A DNA stretch of 64,000 nt from Vombatus ursinus. Taxonomy: Eukaryota; Chordata; Mammalia; Diprotodontia; Vombatidae. This document shows, piece after piece, positions 45,554 through 57,134 of the stretch (the first letter of the stretch is position 1; every line of letters begins with the position of its first letter). The notes below the pieces were generated by a model. That model did not search any database. It saw only the letters and a program-made list of their open reading frames with translations, and was not told the DNA's origin. Location of the stretch: contig NW_020954688.1 of the NCBI RefSeq assembly GCF_900497805.2, positions 13,810-77,809 on the forward strand. The letters are read 5' to 3'. The position numbers and the translations under genes were made by a program.

Positions 45554-47380
45554 ATGTTTTCAGGGATTGATGAAATATACCCAGTATGTTTTTGAGGTGG
45601 TGAGTGCTCAGTTTATAACAGAACTTCATCTCTTTTGTTGGGGTTGCAGTGTCTGCATGACAATTAATGTAAACCAGGGGCACTGGGGAACCTATGTGAG
45701 TTTTCATGCTTATTGTGTCATGACCAATGTAAGATTACTTCTGTGTATGGCCTCCAGTCTTCTTCAATCTACCCTCTTCTTGGGGAGTCTTAGTTCCACA
45801 CCTAGTCCTTTATGGGTTCAGGCAGCTTCCAGGTAGCATGTGAGTGGTGCATTGTTTTTGTCCGCTTCCTTGTGTCTGGGGCCTTAGATTCTTCAGAAGG
45901 GGCTGATGGAATCTTTCTCATATACTGCTGATGGGACTTCAGCATTCTCTACCTCTTTATTATGTTGTTTATCTACTTCTCATAGTACCCCAGCCCATAT
46001 CTAGTCAAGTGACATTTATTTCTTAGTTAAACCTCTTTGGCCCATCTGCTGCTAAAGTCTTTTCTGACTTCTGTTGTATGGGTCTTAATTTGGAGTGGTT
46101 TAGATTTTGAATCTCAGCCAACTTAGCAATTGTTTTCAGAAGGTCGTAGACTGATGCCCATACCAGAGGTCCTAAAACAGCTTACAGGGGCTAACTTTAA
46201 AAGTTTGTTCTTCGTTTTAGCTGTAACAGGCTCTGCATCAGGTCTATGGAACTTAAGGCATATATATAGAAGTTTGCATAGCCGTCTCTCTAGGCCTGGG
46301 CTTCCTATACTCTCCTCCAGGAAGTCTGTTCTACTGGCATGCCAGGAGGGTCTGGTCAAGTGTCCTACAGGCATTAATAATCCAATCTAATGAGGAATGA
46401 TTCCTCTGAATTCCTCTTATGCCACGCAATCGCTATCATATGGCTGAGTGTGTATGATATCCCTCATGTTTTAGTCTTAGACCTTGATTTTTACCTGCTT
46501 CATTATTCAAAAACTGAACCATTCACCCAGGAATGGATTCCTTCATTTTTGATGGAATCTGAATAGTAAATCTATTAACTATCTTTGGTTACTAAATCTT
46601 AGCTTGCTAAATTGATTAACTCTAAGGCTCATAACGTGTTGTACTGAATATGGTGGTCCTTGATCATTACCCATACTCCTTCACTTTATCTAGCTTTCTA
46701 AAAATACTGGTCTAATTTGGTATGATTGTAGGGGGTCTGCATCCTCTGTCTCTGCTTCACTCTTAGATGCTACCTCCCACTTCTCATTTAAATCAATTTC
46801 TTCTAGGACTCATGTCTCCATGTCCCAATTCTTAGATGTTACAAGAGTTGTAATGTTAACTTTTGGCATTTGGTGCCCTCTAGCCCTTGTAAAATGACGT
46901 GCTAATATAGATAACTACTTTTTGCCTCTTTAAACTCTTTTCAGTCAGATTCAGAAGGATATCTTCAATAATTGGGAGGTGGTAATCCACATATCTCTTT
47001 TTAGTTCTTGGTTTTTTTTTTCAAACTCATATACCTGAGCTTCAGTAGCTAATTTTGTTCTGTGACACAACACAAAGCAATTAACAGTGGCCAAACTACT
47101 TTGGCAATTGCTGCCCTAACCTCTTTGCCAACCACAGGCAATTTTATCCCAGCTAGCAGGGTACTAAACCCTTATAGAGGTTTAAGAGTGTCTCAGACAT
47201 TCTAAGTAACTCCACATGAATATAGTACTCATGCTAATAGCACACACGTTTCCATAGATGGCTGTCTGCGGATCTCCCCAGTATTTTCCTACCTTTCCCA
47301 GACTATTTCCTGGGAATCCTGTAACTTCACTAATTATTGTGGACCAGAACACTGAAGTGCCCGATTGTATCTGTTTGTAA
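45554..47380 (-). mobile_element. Possible ERV-derived internal sequence (weak)
   Basis: Unlike its surroundings: not L1, L2 or SINE. The - strand frames are short and broken, and their text is only vaguely retroviral. The call is mainly contextual, from the LTR-like block to its right. It could equally be unique sequence. Confidence 0.25.
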
Positions 47381-47738
47381 TGTAGGAATTATGAGGAAAG
47401 AGGCACACGAAGCCTGAGTGATTGGTCAAAACTTTCTCATGGGATTTATTTACACATGACTCCAGTAGTAGCACCTTGTGACAGATGGCAAGCAGGGAAG
47501 CATAAGTTTTTGCAGGGGTTTTATCCTCGAACTATTTATGTGTTTTATTGAAATTGTTTAAGGAGTTGGTTGAGTCAAAGTAAGCTGTGTTGTATCTGAA
47601 CGATTTACGGGGTAGAATTCTCCTGTTCGTAAATTCTAGCTTGAAAAAACTAGACTACCTATTAAGCATAAATGAACTTGGTGGTGGCTACGACTATTGA
47701 AGAACTAAGTTTTACCTTTTAAATGGATGCAGGTGACA
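47381..47738 (-). mobile_element. LTR-like block, antisense
   Basis: Read on the - strand it begins TGTCACCTGC, has AATAAATCCC near 47450 and ends ATTCCTACA, so it has TG...CA-type ends. It abuts the 3' end of the L2 at 47739. No clear target duplication, hence moderate confidence. Confidence 0.45.
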
Positions 47739-49385
47739 GTCAATAAACATTTATTAAACAATTATTATGTGCCAGGCACTGTGCTAAGCCTGGATGACAC
47801 AAAGAGAGGCAAAAGACAGTTCTTGTCCTCCAGGAGCTCATAATCTAATGGGGGAGACAAAAAGAATACAATTACATACAAACAAATTATATACAGGATA
47901 AAGAGGAAATAATTAGAAGAGGTGAGGTACTAGAAATAACAAGAATTGGAAAAAGTGAGATTTTAATTGGGACCAAAAGGAAGTCAGGGAAGCCTGTAGG
48001 CAGAGATAAGGTGGGGGTGGAGGGAGAGCATTACAGGTGTGGAAGACAGCCAGATAAAATGCCAAAACTGAGAGATGGAGTATCTTCTTCATAGAGTAGT
48101 AAGAAAGGTTCATGTCATTGTATCAAAGCATATATGGTGGGGAGGGAATGTAAGGCATAAGAAAACTGGAAGGATCTAGGAAGTTATGAAGGGCCTTGAA
48201 TGCCAAAACAGTGGATTTTTTTATTTGATTCTGGAAGTGATAGAGAGCCACTGGAGTGTATTGAGTATGGTGATGACATAGTCAGACTGGCACTTAAGGA
48301 ATATCACTCTGGCAGCTGAATGGAACATAGATTATAGTGGGGAAATACTTGTGGCAGAGAGACCAACCAGCAGGCTATGGCAATAGTCTGGGTGTGAGAT
48401 GATGAGGGTTTGTACCTGGGTGGTGGCAATTTTAGAACAGAGAAGGGGGCCTATTTGAGAGATGTTACAAAGGTGAAATCTATGGACTTTGGCAAGATGT
48501 TGGATATGGGGAGGGGGTTGAGTAAGAGAAAGTGTGGAGTTGAGGATGACACCTAGGTTGCAAGCCTGGGAGATTGGAAGGATTACTACCTGAGGAGAAA
48601 TAGGGAAATTTGGAAGTGGGAAGGAATTTTTGGGAAAGATAATAAACTTAGTTTTGAATATGAATATAAAACATTTATTGGATGTCTGGTCTGGAATATC
48701 TGAAAGGCAGTTGGAGGTACAAGACTGGAGGTTAGAAGAGAGTTTAGGACTAGATCAGTTGATTTAAGAATCATCAACTGTAGAAGATAATTAAATCCAT
48801 GGGAGCTAATGAGATCACCAAGTGAAGTAACAGAGAAAGAGAAGAGAAGAGAACCCTGGACAAAACTCTGGGGGGCACTGGTCAGAAGGTGGGATATTCA
48901 GCAAAGGAGATAGAGAATGAACAGTCAAATATGTTGGATGAGAACAAGGAGAGACTGGTGTCCCAAAAGCTAGAGAGGATAGAGTATCAAGGAGAATAAG
49001 GTGTTTGACAGTGTCAAAAGCTACAAAGAGGTCAAGAATGAAAATGAGAACTGAGGAAAGCCATTGGATTTGGCTGTTAGAAAATCATTGGTAACTTTGG
49101 AGAGAGCAGTTTTAGTGGAATGATGAAGTCAGAAGCTGTATTATAGGAAATTAAGAAGAAAATTAAAGGAGAAAAAGTGGAGGGTACCTATTAGAATGCC
49201 TTCTCAGGGAATTTGACCTCAAAGGGCAGAAGAGATAGAAGATGATAGGTAGTGGGGATGGATGGATCAAGTGAGGATTTTTTGAACATGGGTGAGACAC
49301 AGGCATGTTAGTAGGTAGTAGGGAAGCCAGTAGACAGGGAGAGATTGAAGGTAAGTGAGAGATGACAATAATATTTTAGTGACAA
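47739..49385 (-). repeat. L2 LINE, long antisense copy
   Basis: Complete antisense L2 order from the 3' end (GTGCCAGGCACTGTGCTAAG) through AGGCTATGGCAATAGTCTGG, ACACCTAGGTTGCAAGCCTG, TGGGAGCTAATGAGATCACC, to AAGAGGTCAAGAATGAAAAT and TTTTGAACATGGGTGAGACA. It ends about 115 bp from the intact OR stop codon. Confidence 0.9.
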
Positions 49386-49497
49386 AATCCTTGGGCTACC
49401 TAGATTTCATTAAATGCATTGTTTTCAAATCATTAAACATTTTATTGAGAACATGCTTGACATTAATTTCTGAGTTAGGTGTTCACAATTTCATATA

Positions 49498-50463
49498 TTA
49501 CTTCCTAGATAAATCTCTTACTTGAGTTTTCTGAGAAGAAGCACATTTTCTTAATACTTTTTTAAGAGCTGCTGACACATCTTTATTCCTTAGGCTGTAT
49601 ATCATAGGGTTGAGCATAGGGGTAAGAATGGTGTAAAAAGCTGAAACTATTTTGTCTTTTTCTGGTGTGTGAAAGGAGCGGGGCAATACATTAGAATAGA
49701 AAGCAGCCCCATAGAAGATACTGACTACTATTATGTGGGAAGAGCAGGTGGCTAAGGCTTTGTGTCTACCTTCAGAAGAATTCATCTGAGTGACGGTAAC
49801 CAAGATCCGGATATAAGAAAAAGAGATAAGGGATATGGGAATGATGAGCATCAGGACACAACAAGCATACATAAGGGTCTCATATAGGGATGTGTCTGCA
49901 CATGACAGCTTTAGCACAGCAGGAATCTCGCAGAAAAAGTGGTTGATCTTTCGTGAGCCACAATAAGGAAAAGTCATAGTGACAGGGGTTAACATGAAGC
50001 CATCAAGGGAACCACCAATCCAGGACCCCACTACCATAAGCAAGCAGACCCTATGGTTCATTAAGAGAGGATAATGGAGGGGGTTACAAACAGCTACATA
50101 GCGATCATAGGCCATGAGACCTAAGAAGAAGGCTTCACTCCCAAACAAAGTCAAGTAAAGGAAGATCTGAACTGCACAGCCCAAAAAGGAAATGTTCTTT
50201 TCCTTGGATAAAAGGTCTGCCAGCATCTTAGGAACAGTGATGCAAATGTAGACAGTGTCCATGATAGAGAGTTGACTGAGCAAAAAGTACATGGGAGTAT
50301 GAAGCCTGGAGTCCACATTGATAAGGAGAATCATGATCACATTGGCCATTATAGCCACCATGAAGATAGATAAGATGATAGTGAAGATCAAGCCAGGAAA
50401 TGTGGGATTAGTGAAGAGTCCCAAAAAGATAAAGTCAGTGGAATTCTGATATAGTGTTTCCAT
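49498..50463 (-). CDS. OR2T-like: OR2T-like olfactory receptor, intact single-exon gene
   Basis: G protein-coupled odorant receptor, 321 residues, a normal length for class II. It would sit in the ciliary membrane of olfactory neurons and signal through G-olf; this is family knowledge and the ligand is unknown. Visible motifs: NST glycosylation site at 7-9, AN at 40-41 (usually GN) in TM1, [13 protein letters not shown] from 54, TVPKML 77-81, conserved Cys96, [10 protein letters not shown] 117-126, loop cysteines 168, 178 and 188, KALATCSSH 235-243, [16 protein letters not shown] 285-300, and a basic tail. [20 protein letters not shown] and [10 protein letters not shown] place it with OR2T-type receptors. 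The ATG at 50463 is preceded on the same strand by a CTAG acceptor-like site (AG at 50481-50480) after a weak pyrimidine tract, so an upstream noncoding exon is plausible but not located. It lies on the opposite strand to the OR pseudogene, 28 kb away, with an L2 fragment about 130 bp beyond its 3' end. No break is seen. Confidence 0.97.
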   Translation of the reverse strand: METLYQNSTDFIFLGLFTNPTFPGLIFTIILSIFMVAIMANVIMILLINVDSRLHTPMYFLLSQLSIMDTVYICITVPKMLADLLSKEKNISFLGCAVQIFLYLTLFGSEAFFLGLMAYDRYVAVCNPLHYPLLMNHRVCLLMVVGSWIGGSLDGFMLTPVTMTFPYCGSRKINHFFCEIPAVLKLSCADTSLYETLMYACCVLMLIIPISLISFSYIRILVTVTQMNSSEGRHKALATCSSHIIVVSIFYGAAFYSNVLPRSFHTPEKDKIVSAFYTILTPMLNPMIYSLRNKDVSAALKKVLRKCASSQKTQVRDLSRK

Positions 50464-50479
50464 TTCCTTGTCAAATTAC

Positions 50480-50500
50480 CTAGAGTTATACGGAGGTAAA
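50480..50500 (-). promoter_or_regulatory. Possible splice acceptor before intact OR coding exon
   Basis: Read on the - strand, TTTACCTCCGTATAACTCTAG ends about 17 bases upstream of the ATG. The pyrimidine tract is weak, so this is only a candidate for the usual 5' UTR intron of OR genes. Confidence 0.35.
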
Positions 50501-50675
50501 GTTGGTTATTTAGTTACCAAGCATCCACAGAGTATATCTCATGAGGACATTACTGGTTATCTAGAGAGGATGGGATACTGAAGAATTAGAATACATTATT
50601 TCTTACATGACTTAATGGACATGGGTTGCCCTAAAATTTGCTCTGTAACTATTCCTCACAAGAAGTCCATGGGTG

Positions 50676-50709
<34 letters not shown>

Positions 50710-51589
50710 CACACACACTCATATTTAGGTAAAGGAGTAGAAGGAAGAATAGCAATGTTTTATACTCAGGTGAGGAAATTCAGGAATTAGAAGGGTCATA
50801 TATGCTATAGAAAATTTGGATAAAGATTAAGAAAGTGAGAAATTAAAAAAAATTATTGTGGAAATATACCACACCACATGGAGCCAAATAAGAAATAAAC
50901 CAAATAAGTCAGACCATAAGAAATGACCATAGATAGCAAGGAAATCTAGATTAATTCTAGTAAGCAACCTAGATTTAGGAAGAGGAGATTTCAAAGGATT
51001 CAGAGGGAAGATAAGTAGCATCTCATGGCCCAAAACTCTACAACATAAGTCAGACCAAGAGGGATGTGAATCTTTGAAGAATGAAATTTTGAATACACAA
51101 AAAGGATTCCAATAGGGGTTAAAATAGTATTTAACTTAGGAGAATGATGGTAATGTACAGAAAACTCATAAACCAACTTAGTTTTTAAAAAGATAAATAT
51201 AGTATATTATACCCAGTACAGGAAACAGAGAATGAACACAACACTTTGGCAGCATATTGTAGGAATAATATAGCAGGATTGCCAAAGTTCAGAATAACCT
51301 GAGGCTAGTGAGGAACGTTAAGGGCTTCAAAAACAGTTTTTGAAAGCTGAATTGAGAAAAAGGAGCATCAAATAAGAGGGATGCTCAGCATTCATGGGAA
51401 AATGATAACTGATGACAAAATGAAGGTTGAATGTCTAATTCTTACTTTGCTTCTTTTCTCTGCCAAAGAGAATGAATGCCCTTTTGACTTAAAAAGACAG
51501 AATAAAAATGGGTAATCCATAAGATCAGTACAAAGATATCAAGAAAGCAACTACCTGCCCTCACATCACTTGTCCAAAATGGACTTTAG
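50501..51589. other. Intact OR upstream flank, unassigned; (CA)n at 50676-50707
   Basis: A noncoding 5' exon of the OR would be expected within several kb of this side, but none can be recognised by eye. No repeat identified apart from the CA tract. Confidence 0.45.
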
Positions 51590-52820
51590 TTTGTGGAAAC
51601 TGAAATAACTCATGGATTTTATGACTGAGTCACTCAAAGTGATTATTGAAAGACTATGGAGAACAGGGGAAGTACTACAAGACTGAAAAAGGATATATGG
51701 TCTCATTTTCAAAATAAAAAAGAGAATTTCATGTGTAAATTATAGACCAGTGAGTTTGACTTTGGTTCTTGGTGAAATCCTAGAATGGTGACTTACTATC
51801 TTGAAAAGGAAATAGTGATCACAAAGTGCCATGACTTCAGCAAGGTCATACTAGACTAACCTCATTTCTTTTTCAGACAGTGTTATTATTTTAGTAAATT
51901 GGGCAGATGCTATATAGTTTTTTTAACATTTTAGAGAAACATTTGCTAAAATATTTCAATGTATTCTTATCAAAATGTGGTGACATTTGAGCTATACAGT
52001 AATCCAATTAGATGACTAGACTTAGAGTTAAGGGGTTGATGTTAATTTGGAAGAAGGGTTTTTAGAAATCTATGATTAGTCCTCTGCTATTTAACAATTT
52101 TTTTTTCAGTGACTTGGAAGAAGGCATGGATGACATCATTATTAAGTTTACAGAATGTCAAAAAGCTAAGAGAGATACCTAATACCCTAAATGACAGTCA
52201 GAATCTAAAAAGTTCTTGACAGATAAGGACAATGAATAGGATCTTATGAAAGTCAATTTCGACTGATGAATGTAAAGTTTTATGCTCCTTCAAAAGAATG
52301 AATTCACAAGTTTAAGAAGGAGGAGATATGGTTTGATTTCAGTTTTTCTGAAAAAATATCTATTGCTTGTCAATAAAAGGTAATGGCCTATAAGTTCTAT
52401 ATGAATCAATAAAGTTATATAGCAGACAGAAATTTATTGTGATCATAGGCTGTCTTAAGGAAGGCATAGCATCTATGAATAAGTAGTTGATTATGGTGCT
52501 ATGTTGTGTCCTGATAGGATCACATCTGGAATATTGAATTCTCTTCTAAAGGTCACATTTTAGGGAGGTCTTTGATAGGCTATAGATTATTCTGATGGAA
52601 ATTAGAGGGATGACGGGCATGGGGGACAATTGAAGGAATCTGTAATGTTTATTCTGGAGAAGACTCAGAGAGCACATGATAGCTACCCTCTCTTTTTAGA
52701 GTTGTCAAGTAGTGAGTCAGATTATGCTTATTCTCTTTTTGCCCTGAGAGTAGAGTTAGGAGCAATGAGAAGAAAGTGAAAAGTACAATTTAAGCTTGTT
52801 AACAGATCCTCTATTTAAGG
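51590..52820 (+). repeat. CR1/L3-clade LINE ORF2 fragment
   Basis: Sense order of CR1/L3: ATGGAGAACAGGGGAAGTAC, AAATTATAGACCAGTGAGTT (the YRPVSL-type block), ACTAGACTAACCTCATTTCT, CAGTGACTTGGAAGAAGGCA, ATTAAGTTTACAGAATG, then TTTATTCTGGAGAAGACTCA and CACATGATAGCTACC. Very diverged; broken. Confidence 0.8.
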
Positions 52821-53059
52821 AGGGTGCCCAGGGCAGCTACCTCATAACTTTCTTATATATTATTAGTGTGGGAAGAAGTACTGATGGACAGCACTGGTTG
52901 TGAGGATACATTATTCAAGACCAAATACAGATCCTACTTCCTTTAGCAAGTCTTCAGCCACACCAATCCACACTGATTTCTCACTTCTTGAACTCCTTAT
53001 ATTTTCCCTATAATTAGAATAAGGGAAAATTTTCGTATGCTAGAAATGAGAAGGGTTCT

Positions 53060-53430
53060 CACCAAACTCTCTAATCTGGACAAAAACATCTGCACACATT
53101 TTTGTCTAAATATAGATATAGAAATAGATAGATGTAGATGTAAAGAATTATGTATCTACATATAGAGATATAGATATCTATAGATATAGGGATATATCTA
53201 TGTAGACTTAGATAAATACCTGACTTACCTGAGATTCAGATTAACTGTTCTTTCTTCTGGACAAAATAGGTAGGTAGACAGATGACGGATGATAGATCTG
53301 TATACAGAGTTTTATCTATTGTATTTATATCTATCTATATATCTTCATTTAGATCTATGTATCTATGTATCTATCTATCTGTCTTGTCCAGAAGGAAGAA
53401 CAGTTAATCTGCAATCCAGATCAGCAGTAG
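53060..53430. repeat. AT-rich TAGA/TCTA microsatellite flanked by inverted repeats
   Basis: TAGATA-type units on the left and TCTATC-type units on the right. They are enclosed by arms 53231-53266 and 53389-53423, which are reverse complements of each other (AGATTAACTGTTC core, TCTGGACAA ends). The whole can fold as an imperfect hairpin. Confidence 0.75.
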
Positions 53431-54484
53431 CTGAATGAATATCTGCTCCTTCTGGCACACTCAAAATGAAGTAATGAATCTTAGAAGCAACATACCTATA
53501 TTTGGATATTGTACTATCTGGATCTAACCACAACCTAGGTCTCTATCATAAGGCAGCAGAGTCTAAATCCCAACTGTACAAAACTAAAAAGAGGGGGGAA
53601 ATGGTTTAAGTAATATTGCCTGAATGTGGGTCAATGTTCAACCCAAAGCTTTTCTCTAATATTGGATAGCTGTCATCATTGTCTGATTCCCACAGGAGTA
53701 ATCTCTCTAGTTAGCAATTAATATGAAATTAATCAGTTCACTTTGCACATTATAACAAAGCTTAGTTAAACCCTCAATATTTTATTTTTATATCCCATCA
53801 ATGAAATAGTTATTTGATTAAGAGTACATTCTTGTCCTAGATTTGTTTCTATTTCATCACAAAGATTTTCAGAAAACTATTGCTTCCTCCTTAATTAGGA
53901 CATGAATAGAGAAATGGAGCCAGAAAGGATGATAACCTTTTCTGAGAGAGAATGCAAGAATAGGATCATCAAGGGCCTCTGAGTTTGCATCATACTTCTT
54001 ACAGTTGAACAAAAGAAAATAAATTTTCTCCTATATTGATGTTTAAATAATTTGTGTTTCTCCTTCTGTGAATGAAGAAATTACATGCATTAAACCAGAG
54101 TGGAAATATCTCTATTTTTTTAAATCTCTGTGACAGAGCTATATTCACCCACACTTGGCTTAACCCTTGCTTTATGTAATATATAGAGGGCAGTAAGATG
54201 TAACTAATTAATTAATCAACCTCAGAGAGTGTGGTTTATAATGTGGCCAACAACTCACTGATGAAACCAGAGTGTATATTCCAGTTTTTCCCAATGCCTT
54301 CAATTTCCCTATCTGATCATTAAAGGGTGTTTCGACTATAATTTCAGCAACCTCCTCCACCAAGCTAATGGATTGTGTCCTTGGTAGCTTCTAGTTGACC
54401 TCTCCTCTGATCACATTTAGATATAACTTGTCTGCTCTGTCTCTAGGTTTCACAAGATCATTCCAGGATTTCTTTTGTTCATCT
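53431..54484. other. Unassigned sequence before duplication copy B'
   Basis: No gene or clear repeat recognised. It has no match upstream of copy B. Confidence 0.5.
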
Positions 54485-55262
54485 CAGGTTGCAGAAGCTT
54501 TAGAGGAGGAAGCTGAAGAGGGAGCAGGTATTTGTCCTAAAAGGAATTACTATATGGATATATATATATATATATATGGTCAGTGGAGATCCAGTAAGGC
54601 TCATTGGAAAAAGATGAGTAGAGGTGGTTGGTGACCTCCTGAGATGACTATGTGTTGACCTAATAAGAATGATTGCTGTCTTCTAGTGGCATATGTCCAA
54701 GAACAATATAGAAAACCACTTATGATTTGTTAGACCATATGACTATATCTACTATATATCTACTTCTGATGATTCATATGAGCAAAACAAAAAATAAAGA
54801 GCTATTGCAAAAAAAAATTAGTTCTTGGACAGGAAACTAAAGGACTTAGAAGATCAGTTGATATTTTCAGAGTAGCTTTACATTAAAGTTAAGGGCTTCA
54901 GAAGATAGAGCTGAGAAATTAAGATTTGATTAAAAAAAAAGATAGTATCTGAGGACGGGATTTGAATTTCTGAGCTACCACTCAAAAATTCAGGAATCAG
55001 TAACTCCTGGTGAGATCCAGGGTAAAACTAACAAGGGTTGATAAGAATATATTTGGCTTACAAATCCAATCAAAAGGTTTCTAAACTTGGAAGGACAAGA
55101 AAGATGGTGAGTTGACATAGAATTGATACTTTTTGCACATGACATTGTATTTGTTGCAGCAAACTCTGAAACACTGAGCAACTGTTGGAAGAGACCTCTA
55201 ACCACTCCAAAGAATTTGGCCTAATGATGTGTGTGTGTATATATAATATGTACATTTATATG

Positions 55263-55850
55263 TGTGAGAGGTAAGAAATTATTTTATTTCCCTATAAGGA
55301 AATTGAGAGAAAAGGTAGCTCTAGGCCAGAGGTTCTAGAATGGCTAAAAGTGGATAAAACTGGTTGTTTGGTTAAAGATGCTGGAAGTAGGACAAAGGCT
55401 AAGCTTCTCTTAGAGTGTGCATGGGTGATTGGCTCATTAATATTCTCCACCCAGAGGGGAGTAATACCACAAAACTAGGCACATTTCACACATTAACAGG
55501 AGGAGAGACATGTTAAGGAGTAATATGAAGTGGGAGTATCAGGAAGATTGTAACCTGGAAGAGCAGGGACCCATCCCAGCTCTGAAGGGAGGGACAAGAA
55601 GGAATTAACTGCATAAAAGGCTTGCTCTGGCCTCCGTTATATTTGTATGTGTCCTTTTAGGGTACCATACACACCTGCCTCTTGCAAGAAGCATAAATAA
55701 ATGTCTCCTTTGCTCACTTCAGTTTGTTTTGTTTCTTAAGGGAGGACAGAACTCTGTGTGGTATATTTCTATGGGAGCAGTGAGTTGTGGCTACACGCTT
55801 GGGCTAAACTCCTAACCCTACCAAGGAGTGACTGAACCCCATTTTTCACA
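55263..55850 (+). mobile_element. Solo LTR (copy B')
   Basis: Starts TGTGAGAGG and ends TTTTTCACA, with TATATG directly on both sides (55257-55262 and 55851-55856). Orthologous to the LTR at 6073-6663; no internal sequence. Confidence 0.8.
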
Positions 55851-55920
55851 TATATGTATATATGTATATATACATACACGCATATCACCAGGAAGATAAA
55901 AATTCTATTGTCTAGGTTAT

Positions 55921-56715
55921 TAAGGTGGGGGTCTGCTTCCAGTGTGGAGAACGTACTGTCCCAAGTTTCAGGGGTTTTGTGCAGCTATTTTTAGAGATAC
56001 TTCTAGGGACCTGTAAGTTTTCAGTTCTTCTAAGGTGCTATGGTCAGGGTGTTTACTCCTTTCCTGGTCTGTGGTCTGGTCTATGAGTGACCACAAGCAT
56101 TCATTTCTGTCTGGGAACGATGAGTAGGATTTCCTCTCCACTAACACTACAAGCTCCATCATGCCAACACTCCTCCTCACTCCAGGACAGCCAACCTGAA
56201 CTGTGACCCAGATCCAAGTATGGGCAAAGCAAGAGAATCCTGTACCACCAAAGAGATCCCTGCAATCCCCCTCTGATTACCCACTCTATTCCCCCTCACT
56301 GTGTGTACCAGATGCTTGGGAGGCAGCCTCTGCCCTGGGGTGGTGCAACCCTCTTCTGTCTCACCACAGACACAGACTTTTCCTACTGACTTTCTAATTG
56401 TCTTTGGTGTTAATGGTTTGAGAAGTCTGGAAACTGCCACAACTGCCTGTGATTTAGTTCTCTGAGGCCTGCTCTAGGTTCGCTGAGGCCTGTATGCCCA
56501 CGCCAAATTGCGCTCGTCTCTTGTCCAGCGTGATATACCTTATCGATCAACCATCCAGGCTGTCTTAGGCTGTAAATTTGTTTCACTCTATCTTTTTGTG
56601 GGTTCTGCTGCTTTAGAATTTGTTTAGAGCCATTTTTTTTTATAGATATTTGGAGGGATTTGGGGGAAACTTCAAGGAAGTCACTGCTTTTACTCTGCCA
56701 TCTTGGCTCCACCCC
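55921..56715 (-). repeat. L1 5' UTR-only insertion with target duplication
   Basis: Read on the - strand it begins GGGGTGGAGCCAAGATGGCA and continues with text I recognise as the marsupial L1 5' UTR (GCAGCAGAACCCACAAAAAG). It stops before ORF1 with no poly-A. It is bracketed by a 17-base duplication (55904-55920 and 56716-56732) with one mismatch. The empty site is preserved in copy B near 6835. The frames inside it are not genes. Confidence 0.8.
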
Positions 56716-56831
56716 TCTATTGTCTAGATTATAACATGAATTTGGGTGACAAACTTATAGAACACATCCATGTGCATATCTAGGACAAATAGACCACAAG
56801 TTGGACTTGGAGTTGAACAGGAAAAGGAGGG

Positions 56832-57134
56832 AATTTGAAACTGATTCCAGTCCTGGTGCTTTATCCACTGTACCACCTAGCTGCCCCTAAAACAAAACAA
56901 AACAAAAAAAGTAAGACAGTTTCTATTTTTGTTGCTGTTCAGTTTGTGACCCAATTTGGGTTTTTCTTAGCAAAGATATTGGAGTGGTTTGCATTTCCTT
57001 CTCTAGCTCATTTTACAGATGAGGAAAAGGAGGGAAACAGGGTTAAGTGACTTGCCCAACAAGTTTCTGAGGCTGCATTTGAATTCATAACTCCAGTCCT
57101 ACCATTCTATCCACTGTGCCATCTAGCTGACCCT
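56832..57134 (-). repeat. SINE head and long-form SINE (copy B')
   Basis: Same two antisense SINEs as at 6943-7000 and 7029-7280. The long one has lost short stretches, including part of its tail near 56940. Confidence 0.85.

Noticed and set aside
45554-47380. A definite endogenous retrovirus
   Set aside because: No polymerase or envelope motif could be defended by eye, so only a weak contextual call was kept.
56177-56712. Frames of 87 and 100 codons with protein-like composition
   Set aside because: They lie inside the L1 5' UTR insertion and are absent from the other duplication copy.
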